Below, in pieces: positions 1-7,652 of a DNA stretch of 64,000 nucleotides. A program made the translations under genes and the position numbers. Source of the DNA: Lachnospiraceae bacterium (GTDB lineage: Bacteria; Bacillota; Clostridia; Lachnospirales; Lachnospiraceae). The notes beneath the pieces were generated by a model. It was not told the origin of the DNA. It did no database searches and saw only the letters and a list, made by a program, of their open reading frames with translations. The stretch spans positions 115,036-179,035 of the forward strand of contig SVFF01000006.1 of assembly GCA_015057005.1 (NCBI GenBank), written 5' to 3'. Each line of letters starts with the position of its first letter. The first letter of the stretch is position 1.

Positions 1-347
1 GAATTGCGGCAGCAAACGGTGCGACAGTGGAGTGTATTTATGATTATGGATACGCTTCGGTGGTAAATGATCCGGAGCTTACGGACGAAGCAAGAGAAGT
101 GTTAACAAAGTGGTTCGGCAAAGAAAGTATTTTGGAAATCGGACTGTTGATGCCGGGAGAAGATTTTTCTGCATTTACAGAGCTGACAGGTGTTCCCGGT
201 TGTTTTGTGGAGATCGGTACTGCCAATGATGAAAAAGGAACCAGAGTAAATCATCACAATCCCAAATATATTATGGATGAAGATGCTTTGTATTATGGTA
301 CTGCATTTTTTGCGGGCATGGTAGAGAAAGAACTTGAGGTATATTAA
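1..347 (+). CDS. M20 family peptidase/amidohydrolase, C-terminal part (cut by window start)
   Basis: The reading frame is open from base 3, so the start lies before the window; about 114 residues remain. The visible part has the C-terminal metal-site region of M20 metallopeptidases: GEDFSAF, then the GT...NHHNPKY stretch and an ALYYGTAFFAGMV helix. M20 enzymes hydrolyse N-acyl amino acids, dipeptides or similar amides in the cytoplasm. The stop overlaps the next start by one base (TAATG), so the two are translationally coupled. The neighbouring D-aminoacylase suggests work on N-acylated amino acids or peptides. The substrate cannot be told. Confidence 0.85.
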   Translation, partial: IAAANGATVECIYDYGYASVVNDPELTDEAREVLTKWFGKESILEIGLLMPGEDFSAFTELTGVPGCFVEIGTANDEKGTRVNHHNPKYIMDEDALYYGTAFFAGMVEKELEVY

Positions 348-805
348 TGGCAGAAATAAAAGTGACAGCTAGTGCCGGAAGTTCTACTATGACGGAGATC
401 CATACCGGTAATCATACAATATACATAGATGAGCCGCCTTTTTTTGGAGGAGAAGATCAGGCTCCCAGTCCGGTAGCCATGTTTTTGGCTTCCTTAGCAG
501 GTTGTATCAATGCCATCGGACAGTGGGTGGCGAAAGAAATGGGAATTACCATAGAGTCTCTTCAGATGGAAATTGTAGGAGAGGTGGATGCGAAATGCTT
601 TTGTCAGGGAGATGAAAGTGTGAGAGCCGGTTTCTCTGCAATTCGAGTAACACTTGACCTTGTATCAGATGCGAAGGAAGAAGTTGCCAATGCATGGAAG
701 GAAGCGGTAATGAAGCGTTGTCCTGTATGTGACAATATTTGTCATCCGGCAGAATTTTCATTAAGCATGAACAGTACACGGCCCGAGGGTACGAAAGAAA
801 GGTGA
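347..805 (+). CDS. OsmC family protein
   Basis: 152 residues, the usual OsmC/Ohr size. OsmC proteins are small cytoplasmic thiol peroxidases or related redox proteins. The central helix PSPVAMFLASLAGCINAIG carries the first conserved cysteine, and a later RCPVCDNI holds the second region (here two Cys). The gene is embedded between an M20 hydrolase and a D-aminoacylase, with a one-base overlap upstream, and its stop (803-805) lies inside the ribosome site of the next gene. This tight coupling suggests a role in the same operon rather than general peroxide defence, but that is inference. Confidence 0.85.
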   Translation: MAEIKVTASAGSSTMTEIHTGNHTIYIDEPPFFGGEDQAPSPVAMFLASLAGCINAIGQWVAKEMGITIESLQMEIVGEVDAKCFCQGDESVRAGFSAIRVTLDLVSDAKEEVANAWKEAVMKRCPVCDNICHPAEFSLSMNSTRPEGTKER

Positions 806-810
806 TAGAT

Positions 811-2394
811 ATGTTTGATCTGTTGATAAAGAACGGAACTGTTATAGACGGATCCGGACAAGAGGGTTTTAAGGCGAATATAGGAGTAAAGCAGGGTAAA
901 ATAACCATCTGTTACAAAGATGCAGAGGCGAAAGAGGTCATAGATGCGGAAGGCATGATCGTGTGTCCCGGTTTCATAGACGCTCATTCCCACGGGGATC
1001 AGGTTCTGGGACAGTATCCCGGTATGCTTTCAAAGATTAATCAGGGAATTACCACAGAAATTGCAGGACAGTGCGGCGGCTCCATGTTCCCGGTTACAAA
1101 AGAGAATCTGGATTTGGCAAAAGGTTTGCTGGCAATCGGTACGCTGACTTTCCCTGATGATATGGAAAATTGGACCAATGCGGAAAATTATTTTGCATAT
1201 GCAAAATCTATTCCTACCATTGGAAACATGCGTATTTTGATCGGTCACAGTACCCTGCGTGCTGCGGTAATGGGATATGATGCCCGTAAGCCTACTGATG
1301 AAGAACTTGAAATTATGAAAAAGCATGTGCGAGAAGCTATGGAGGCCGGTGCGGTAGGACTTAGCTCCGGTTTGATCTATTCTCCCGGATGCTATGGTGA
1401 TATTGAAGAATTGGCGGCTCTTGCAGCAGAGATTAAGCCTTATGGCGGATATTATGCCAGCCACATTCGTTCAGAATCTTCCGGTTTGATCGAGGCTGTA
1501 AAGGAAGCTATCGAAATCGGAAGACGTGCAGATGTTCCTGTATGGCTGTCTCATCACAAGGCGGCAGGTCGTCAGTATTGGGGTGATGTGGAAGAAACCT
1601 TAAGATTGGTAGATGAAGCAAATGCATCCGGTATGACAGTAACCTTAGATCAATATCCTTACGAAGCAAATATGACCAATTTAAATATCTGTATTCCGCC
1701 GAAATATTTCCATAATGGTGGTGTGGATGCTATGGTAGCTGCTTTAAAAGATCCGGAAATGCGTAAACAGGTAAAAGAAGACATGATTCGTAAGGATTGT
1801 GGTTATGACAATTTTTATCAGAACGCAGGCGGTTTTGACGGCATCTTTATTACCGGTTGTCCGATGGTTCCGGAAGCAGACGGTATGTATGTAAGTGAGT
1901 ATGCCAAGAAGGTGGGCAAGGATCCCTTCGATGCATATTTTGATTTGCTGATTGCCAATGGAGGATATGCGAACGCAACCTATTTCACTATCAGCGAAGA
2001 AGATATGAAGAAGATTATTACCAATCCTAATGCTTGTGTAGGTACCGATGGTTGTTGTCGTTCTTTGGAGGAGAAAACCCATCCCAGAACTTTTGCGTCC
2101 TTCCCCAAGGCAATTCGCTATTACCACAAAGAATGCGGTGTTTTGACTTTGCCTGAGATGATTCGTAAAATGACAGGATTTACAGCAGAGAGAGCAGGAA
2201 TTGCAGGGAAAGGTTTTATCCGTGATGGTTATGATGCTGATATTGTAATCTTTGATTACGAGCGTATCAATGACACGCCTTCGTATGCTAAACCGGTACA
2301 GATGTGTGATGGTATTGAATATGTGATCGTAGACGGTCAGATAGTTTATCATGATAAGAAGACAACCGGTGTATATCCCGGTAAGGTTTTTTAG
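811..2394 (+). CDS. N-acyl-D-amino-acid deacylase (D-aminoacylase) family amidohydrolase
   Basis: 527 residues from ATG 811, chosen because AAAGGTGAT (about 798-806) is an ideal ribosome site for it; an earlier in-frame ATG at 739 lies within osmC. The protein begins with the urease-type composite domain (LLIKNGTVIDGSG), followed by the metal motif GFIDAHSHGD near residue 60, then a TIM barrel (SHIRSES, LSHHKAAG, GTDGCC) and the C-terminal GYDADIVIFD strand. Members hydrolyse N-acyl-D-amino acids to D-amino acid and carboxylate. It is the third gene of a coupled set after M20 and OsmC genes. Exact amino-acid preference is unknown. Confidence 0.88.
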   Translation: MFDLLIKNGTVIDGSGQEGFKANIGVKQGKITICYKDAEAKEVIDAEGMIVCPGFIDAHSHGDQVLGQYPGMLSKINQGITTEIAGQCGGSMFPVTKENLDLAKGLLAIGTLTFPDDMENWTNAENYFAYAKSIPTIGNMRILIGHSTLRAAVMGYDARKPTDEELEIMKKHVREAMEAGAVGLSSGLIYSPGCYGDIEELAALAAEIKPYGGYYASHIRSESSGLIEAVKEAIEIGRRADVPVWLSHHKAAGRQYWGDVEETLRLVDEANASGMTVTLDQYPYEANMTNLNICIPPKYFHNGGVDAMVAALKDPEMRKQVKEDMIRKDCGYDNFYQNAGGFDGIFITGCPMVPEADGMYVSEYAKKVGKDPFDAYFDLLIANGGYANATYFTISEEDMKKIITNPNACVGTDGCCRSLEEKTHPRTFASFPKAIRYYHKECGVLTLPEMIRKMTGFTAERAGIAGKGFIRDGYDADIVIFDYERINDTPSYAKPVQMCDGIEYVIVDGQIVYHDKKTTGVYPGKVF

Positions 2395-2448
2395 TACATT
2401 ATGGGGTTACCCCTTTAATAATACAAAAGTAGAAAGGATAATGAAATT

Positions 2449-4212
2449 ATGAACCACAGATTGATTGATGTAGCATTAGGCAATAGCCCGGCTGATCTGG
2501 TGATCAAGGGCGGAAAACTTGTTAATGTCATCACAAAAGAAATTTACGACACAGATATCGCTGTTGCAGATGGAAAGATTGCAGCAGTTGGATACATCCA
2601 GGAAGGTGCAATCGGACCGGACACCAAGATTGTAGATGCGAAGGGCAAATACATGACTCCCGGTTTTATCGATGCGCATATTCACTTTGAGAGTAGTATG
2701 CTGACTATGACCGAGTTCAGTAAAATGGCTATTAAGCACGGTACCACCGGTATTGCCAGTGATTTGATGGAAATCGCTATCGTGGCAGGTAGAGAAGGTA
2801 TCGAAGCTATTTTTGATGAAGTTAAGGATCTCCCCGTAAAGCTTCATTATCCCGTTCCTGCTTTTATGAGTGAGGAAGGCGGTTTGCAGACTATCGGTGC
2901 AGCTCTGTATATCGAAATGGTTGAAGAATTGATTTCTTATCCTCAGGCAGTAGGATTAGCAGAAGTGCTTTATCCCCCTATTCTGGGACATAGCCCTGCA
3001 AGTGAGCGTATGCTGGAAGCTGCTGCAAAGAATGGTAAAACAGCAGAAGGACACGCACCTGCTTTATTTGCAGAGAAATTGAATGCATATATTACTACAG
3101 GTATTCGGTCTGATCATGAAAGTACCAGTGCCGAAGAAGCTCTGGATAAGCTTCGTCGCGGTCTTCGTGTATTGATCAGAGAAGGTTGTGCAGCAGCGGA
3201 TTTAGAAGCACTTCTTCCTATGCTGACTGAGCATAAGGTGGATTCCAGACATTGTGCAATGGTAAGTGATGATATTGATATGCTTCATATGCACGAAAAA
3301 GGACATCTGGATCACAAGGTTCGTATGGCTGTAAACGGTGGTGTAGATCCTATCGAAGCAATTCAGATGGTAACCATCAACCCTGCAGAAAGCTTAAAGA
3401 TTGATGACCGTTGCGGTATTATTGCTCCCGGTCGCGAAGCTGATATTGTATTCCTCAATGATCTGGCAACTTGTGATGTAGATACCGTTATCAGCAGCGG
3501 TAAGGTAGTTGTTGAAGGTGGTCAGGTAGTTGTAGCATTAGAAAAGAAAGATTACGCTCCTTGTCTTCTGAATACCGTAAAACTGGATCATGAAATTACT
3601 GCAGACGAATTGGCTGTAAAGGTAGATCCTTCTGCAGCAACTGCTAAGGTTCGTGTGATTGGTGCAAATGCAACCAGCTTGCTGACAGACGATCTGGAAG
3701 CAGACCTGGAAGTAAAAGACGGTATTGTACAGGCTGATGTGGAAAGAGATATTCTTAATATCGCTTGTGTAGAGAGATATGGCAAGGGCGGAAGTATCGG
3801 ACGTTCCTTCATCAAGGGCTTTGGTATCAGCAAGGGTGCGATCGCAACCTCTATGGGTCACGATCATCACAATATTACCGTTGTTGGTTCAAATGGCGAA
3901 GATATGGCTACAGCAGTAAATCGTATTCAGGAATTACAGGGTGGTCTTGTTATTACTGAAAATGGTAAAGTAAAGTATGAACTTCCTTTACCTATCTGTG
4001 GTCTTGTAAGTGATAAAGACGGCGTAGAATGTGCAGCTATCTTAAAGCAGATGCAGGAAGACCTTTCTGCAAAGGGATGTCAGATGCAGTCTCCTTTCAT
4101 GACTCTGGCATTTATCACATTGATCTTCATCCCTATGTACGGTATTACAGACAAGGGTCTTGTAGATGTTCTTCAGGGTAAACTGGTTGATCCTGTTATT
4201 TCCTGCAAATAA
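2449..4212 (+). CDS. ade: adenine deaminase
   Basis: 587 residues, typical for bacterial Ade. It converts adenine to hypoxanthine and ammonia for purine salvage, using a binuclear metal site. Seen: N-terminal DLVIKGGKLVNV, the metal motif DAHIHFESSM (about residues 74-83), AEGHAPAL, TGIRSDHEST, and the C-terminal Ade domain with SMGHDHHNITVVGSNGEDM. A GAAAGGA ribosome site lies at about 2433-2439. The 54-base gap after the D-aminoacylase has no clear terminator, so it may be co-transcribed with it. A strong hairpin terminator follows. Confidence 0.95.
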   Translation: MNHRLIDVALGNSPADLVIKGGKLVNVITKEIYDTDIAVADGKIAAVGYIQEGAIGPDTKIVDAKGKYMTPGFIDAHIHFESSMLTMTEFSKMAIKHGTTGIASDLMEIAIVAGREGIEAIFDEVKDLPVKLHYPVPAFMSEEGGLQTIGAALYIEMVEELISYPQAVGLAEVLYPPILGHSPASERMLEAAAKNGKTAEGHAPALFAEKLNAYITTGIRSDHESTSAEEALDKLRRGLRVLIREGCAAADLEALLPMLTEHKVDSRHCAMVSDDIDMLHMHEKGHLDHKVRMAVNGGVDPIEAIQMVTINPAESLKIDDRCGIIAPGREADIVFLNDLATCDVDTVISSGKVVVEGGQVVVALEKKDYAPCLLNTVKLDHEITADELAVKVDPSAATAKVRVIGANATSLLTDDLEADLEVKDGIVQADVERDILNIACVERYGKGGSIGRSFIKGFGISKGAIATSMGHDHHNITVVGSNGEDMATAVNRIQELQGGLVITENGKVKYELPLPICGLVSDKDGVECAAILKQMQEDLSAKGCQMQSPFMTLAFITLIFIPMYGITDKGLVDVLQGKLVDPVISCK

Positions 4213-4245
4213 TACTTCTGCACTGAAAGATTAATAGCAATGATT

Positions 4246-4284
4246 AGGGCTGAAGGCTCCTTGAAGGAGCTTTCAGCCCTTGTT
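4246..4284. terminator. hairpin terminator between convergent ade and UROD-like gene
   Basis: A 15-bp stem (4246-4260 with 4266-4280, one G-T pair) with a 5-base loop, followed by CTTGTTCT. It lies between two converging genes and can serve both, although the T-run is imperfect on either side. Confidence 0.75.
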
Positions 4285-4338
4285 CTGTATATATAAAGCA
4301 AAAGATACATTCTATGTAAAAGCTCTTGGGGGTATGAC

Positions 4339-5409
4339 CTATTCATGTGTTAATCGTGCAACTTCTTTTACAATAGAATCAGCTTCGTCCTTGGTGGACG
4401 CGCCTGTCAATAAAAACAGTCCCTTTGAGGAAAGATTCTCAAGCAATGGTCTGATCTGATGTGGATCCACATGAATGATCAAGTTCTTTCCTGCTGCCTG
4501 TATGCGCTTCAGCACGTCAATGTATTCGGTACAAGGTGCCTGGCCGACCACCTGTGTCCACTGGATCGCACGAAGGTTGGGAATGGAAAGCAGGTCGTCC
4601 AAGTGGCGGACCTGTTCTACACCGTCAAAATGATACAACGGATAATCTAACAAATTACACTGAGCCTGCAGTTCCGGCATAATAAATTCTTTAAAGAGCG
4701 GATTTGAGATCATAACGGACATATCGCACTGCATCTGGGCGTGAAAACCGGGAGCCCATGTGTGCAGCCAACCAACACTGCTTCCGCCATCATTGGCATC
4801 ACGCACAATATCATAAACGTTTCGCATTATTTTTTCATAGGAACACTGTATCTTGTCCAATGCCCTTTTTACTGCTTCCGGTTCTTCCAGCATTGCCGGC
4901 AAAAGTTCGTCTGCTCCGAACAGATGGGACAACGCGTCAGCATTTCCGGTACTATCGGGCATGGCCACGATATAGTCGCCGCCACTGTCCTGGGCGAACG
5001 CACGAGCCATCTCAAGGGTTTTTTGATACAAGTAGCTGTTCTCGTCGAATTCCAAAGCGTCCAAATCGGTCAGGGAAGGGAAAAACCAGACGGTATCGCT
5101 GATTTTGTAATCAGCTCCTTTAAAGAATCCTGCATGTCCGGATGCGCCCAGATCAAGAGTGACAGAGGGAAAGGATTCTCCCGCATAATAAGTATGTTCC
5201 ATGATCAGTCTGCTCTTTTCGATGATCAATTCGGGAGTGGTCCGGTACCGCATAATATCCTGGTCGTTGTGACAACGAAAACGTTCCAGTAAAGGAGCCA
5301 CTTTATTGTCTGTGGCTTTCACGCATATGCAGCACCGATCCAGGATTTCTCCATCCCAGAAAGCAGTAAATCTTTTTTTCGTTAATTCCCAATCTTCTTT
5401 ATAACGCAT
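4339..5409 (-). CDS. uroporphyrinogen decarboxylase-like (UROD/MtaA superfamily) protein
   Basis: 356 residues with the UROD-type barrel pattern: SLTDLDALEF, MPDSTGNADALSHL, MISNPLFKEFIMPELQAQ, YHFDGVEQ, IQWTQVVGQ and a final HVDPHQIRPLLENL. Anaerobes carry many such proteins that act as corrinoid-dependent methyltransferase subunits (MtaA-like) or have unknown demethylation roles. True haem-pathway HemE is unlikely: no haem genes are near. An AAAAGGAG ribosome site precedes the ATG. It is divergent from an AraC regulator, which probably controls it. No corrinoid protein gene is nearby, so the reaction is open. Confidence 0.72.
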   Translation of the reverse strand: MRYKEDWELTKKRFTAFWDGEILDRCCICVKATDNKVAPLLERFRCHNDQDIMRYRTTPELIIEKSRLIMEHTYYAGESFPSVTLDLGASGHAGFFKGADYKISDTVWFFPSLTDLDALEFDENSYLYQKTLEMARAFAQDSGGDYIVAMPDSTGNADALSHLFGADELLPAMLEEPEAVKRALDKIQCSYEKIMRNVYDIVRDANDGGSSVGWLHTWAPGFHAQMQCDMSVMISNPLFKEFIMPELQAQCNLLDYPLYHFDGVEQVRHLDDLLSIPNLRAIQWTQVVGQAPCTEYIDVLKRIQAAGKNLIIHVDPHQIRPLLENLSSKGLFLLTGASTKDEADSIVKEVARLTHE

Positions 5410-5508
5410 GATATTCTCCTTTTTGTCTGCAGTAACTTTATTATGATTCTAACATTTGCACACACACAAGACCTTTACTTTTCGGACATTTATCTATACA
5501 ATAAAGAC

Positions 5509-6342
5509 ATGAAAGAGTTTAAATTACGGGAAAAAAGACAACAAAAAGAAGTAAAATTTCATATTGAAAGCAGTGTGATAAAAGGGGATTTTGAATTCCA
5601 TGGACATGATTACTGCGAACTGGCCTTCATCGCTTCCGGACAGGGATGGCATACCATTGGGGATCGCCAATATCAGCTGAAGAAAGGCGACATTTATATC
5701 GTGAAAGGGAAGGAGAAGCATGGTTTTGCGGCCCTGGAGAATGTGAGGATCTTCAATATCATGCTGAATGTGTATGATCTGGTGGAAGAGGACTGCGGAG
5801 CCCTGCCGGGCTTTTGGGTTCTCTTTGTGCACGAGCAGTTTGATGATTTCCTGTCCCACATGCATGTTACCGGAGCGGATTATGACCGGGTGCTTGAGTG
5901 GTGTGAACTGCTGCAGCAGGAATATACGGAGAAAGAGCCCGGCTATGTGACGGTCTGCCACAGCGTGCTGATGCAGTTGATCGTATTTTTGTCGCGGAAG
6001 TTTAGGATCAGGCAGCAGAATGAAATGAACATGGATTTTCGGCTGGCCGGAGCGGTGGTTCACATGCAGACCAGTTTTGCAGAGAAGATCACCATAGAGC
6101 AGTTGGCAGATCTGTCCGGCTTTTCCAAGAGACATTTTACACGCCTGTTTCAGCAGGTGTATGGTATGGCGCCTATGCAGTTTTTGAATGAGCTGCGATT
6201 GAAGCACGCCAAGATGCTTTTAGAAAGCGGAAACTATAAGGTTACGGAAGTGGCATCTCTTTGCGGTTTTCAGGACAGCAATTATTTCTCTGCCTATTTC
6301 AAAGAAAAAAACGGCTGTCCTCCCTCGGAGTGGAGAGGATAA
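5509..6342 (+). CDS. AraC family transcriptional regulator with cupin sensor domain
   Basis: 277 residues from ATG 5509; the frame is open upstream to 5443 but that part looks non-coding. An N-terminal cupin-like domain (FHGHDYCELAFIASGQGWHTIGDRQYQLKKGD) precedes a double helix-turn-helix of AraC type (TIEQLADLSGFSKRHFTRLF, then VTEVASLCGFQDSNYFSAYFKEK). Such proteins bind a small effector, often a sugar or aromatic compound, and activate a neighbouring gene. It is divergent from the UROD-like gene. A TTTACT-N17-TACAAT promoter (5474-5502) ends only 6 bases before the ATG, so either translation is nearly leaderless or transcription starts elsewhere. Confidence 0.85.
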   Translation: MKEFKLREKRQQKEVKFHIESSVIKGDFEFHGHDYCELAFIASGQGWHTIGDRQYQLKKGDIYIVKGKEKHGFAALENVRIFNIMLNVYDLVEEDCGALPGFWVLFVHEQFDDFLSHMHVTGADYDRVLEWCELLQQEYTEKEPGYVTVCHSVLMQLIVFLSRKFRIRQQNEMNMDFRLAGAVVHMQTSFAEKITIEQLADLSGFSKRHFTRLFQQVYGMAPMQFLNELRLKHAKMLLESGNYKVTEVASLCGFQDSNYFSAYFKEKNGCPPSEWRG

Positions 6343-6353
6343 GCCGCTGTTTT
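6311..6353 (+). terminator. terminator overlapping the AraC stop codon
   Basis: CGGCT-g-TCCTC (6312-6322) pairs with GAGGA-ta-AGCCG (6335-6346), followed by CTGTTTT. The right arm includes the TAA of the AraC gene, so the last codons double as the terminator. Confidence 0.6.
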
Positions 6354-6366
6354 GACGCATTGCCGC

Positions 6367-6840
6367 CTAGAAACCGCCTTTCTGCCTTTCCAGGCGCAGG
6401 GCTTTGCGCTTCTCGCCCATGCGGAATTCTTCTTCCTGAATATCGTTTTCCAGAATAAGACCGGGTACCTGGGTAGGGTGTCCCTCCTCATCCAGGGCCA
6501 CCATCACGATGTGGGCCCGGTTGATGGGCATGCGCATGCCGTCGATACGCTCTACATAGGTGTCCACGCGCACCTCCATGGAAGTGCGGCCGGTGTAGGT
6601 AAGATAACCGATAAGGACGATCAGGTCATTGTTGTAAGCGGCGGCCTTGAAATTCAGGTTGTCTATGGCCACGGTTGTCACGCTCTTCCGACCGGTGTGG
6701 CGCATGGCAACGATAGCGGCCACCTCGTCGATCAGTTTTAAAAGCACGCCGCCGAAAAGGCGGCCTGCACCGTTTAAGTCTGCGGTCTGTACCAAATGTA
6801 CCTGTTCTGTTTTTGAGAAGTCAACCGTTCTCTTCTGCAT
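6367..6840 (-). CDS. acyl-CoA thioesterase, hotdog fold
   Basis: 157 residues from ATG 6840. The ribosome site AGAGG directly abuts an ATG six bases upstream, so the second ATG, six bases further on, is the better start. The hotdog pattern is clear: NGAGRLFGGVLLKLIDEVAAIVAMRH, then KSVTTVAIDNLNF, and RTSMEVRVDTYVE. YciA/BFIT-type thioesterases hydrolyse acyl-CoA to free acid and CoA in the cytoplasm. The N-terminal HLVQTADLNGAG replaces the usual NPxGTLHGG motif but is in the right place. Substrate unknown. It converges with the AraC gene. Confidence 0.85.
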   Translation of the reverse strand: MQKRTVDFSKTEQVHLVQTADLNGAGRLFGGVLLKLIDEVAAIVAMRHTGRKSVTTVAIDNLNFKAAAYNNDLIVLIGYLTYTGRTSMEVRVDTYVERIDGMRMPINRAHIVMVALDEEGHPTQVPGLILENDIQEEEFRMGEKRKALRLERQKGGF

Positions 6841-7007
6841 ATACATCCTCTTTTTCTGCCGCGGTAATGGCGGTCTTATGGATTGGTTACAAGTGTTTCT
6901 TATTGTATAGTATAACAATATTTTTCTTTCCGTTCAATTGGGAATTTGTGAAGTACCGGGCAGTCGGAGAAATTGCCGTAAATTGGCAGGAAATGCGATA
7001 TGTATCG

Positions 7008-7036
7008 TTGTATAATTAACAATCTTATGGTATAAT
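7008..7036 (+). promoter_or_regulatory. promoter of the hydrogenase operon
   Basis: TTGTAT (7008-7013), 17-base spacer, TATAAT (7031-7036) with an extended TGG before it. A second TATAAT lies at 7011-7016. Confidence 0.6.
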
Positions 7037-7100
7037 TGCATAAATATACTGAGTTTTGGATTGATGGAACCGGGCTCAGAGAAAGGTGATAGCAAAGACT

Positions 7101-7577
7101 ATGTTAGACCAGATTTACTACGACAAAGCTGATGAAATTATCGAACTGCATGGTGCGAATCAGGCTTCCCTGATATCCATTATCCAGGATATCCAGAGTG
7201 AGTATCGCTACCTGCCCCCTGAACTTTTGAGCTATGTAGCCAAGAAGATTGGCATCACAGAGGCAAAAGCATACAGTGTTGCGACCTTCTATGAGAACTT
7301 TTCCTTTGAGCCTAAGGGAAAATATGTAATTAAAGTGTGTGACGGTACAGCCTGTCACGTGCGTAAATCCACAGCAATTCTGAATGCTCTCCGCAAGGAA
7401 CTGAATCTGACTGCTGATAAGGTGACCACAGATGATATGCTGTTTACTTTAGAGACCGTATCCTGTCTGGGTGCCTGCGGACTTGCGCCTGTTATCATGG
7501 TAAATGAGACAGTTCATCCTGCCATGACGCCTGATAAGGTTGCCGAGTTGATCAAGAGCCTGAGGGAGGAAGTGTGA
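7101..7577 (+). CDS. hydC: [FeFe] hydrogenase subunit HydC (NuoE-like thioredoxin-fold [2Fe-2S] protein)
   Basis: 158 residues from ATG 7101; AAAGGTGAT (7082-7090) gives the right spacing, whereas the GTG at 7086 lies within that site. It is a NuoE/24-kDa-type protein: an N-terminal helical part (SLISIIQDIQSEYRYLPPELL) and a thioredoxin-like [2Fe-2S] domain with CDGTACHVRKS and then CLGACGLAP giving the four cysteine ligands. In trimeric HydABC enzymes this small subunit passes electrons between NAD(H), ferredoxin and the hydrogenase. It is followed by hydB and hydA, and the set is cytoplasmic. Confidence 0.9.
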   Translation: MLDQIYYDKADEIIELHGANQASLISIIQDIQSEYRYLPPELLSYVAKKIGITEAKAYSVATFYENFSFEPKGKYVIKVCDGTACHVRKSTAILNALRKELNLTADKVTTDDMLFTLETVSCLGACGLAPVIMVNETVHPAMTPDKVAELIKSLREEV

Positions 7578-7595
7578 AAATTAAAATTTTCACAC
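7572..7595 (+). repeat. 11-bp inverted repeat across the hydC stop codon
   Basis: GTGTGAAAATT (7572-7582) and AATTTTCACAC (7585-7595) are perfect inverted arms with two bases between. The TGA of hydC lies inside the left arm. It could be an intercistronic RNA hairpin or a dimeric repressor site. Confidence 0.6.
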
Positions 7596-7652
7596 GCAAA
7601 TTTGTGCCTGCGGCCCAAAGTTTGCAGGTGACGGAAAGGCAAGGTTATATTA

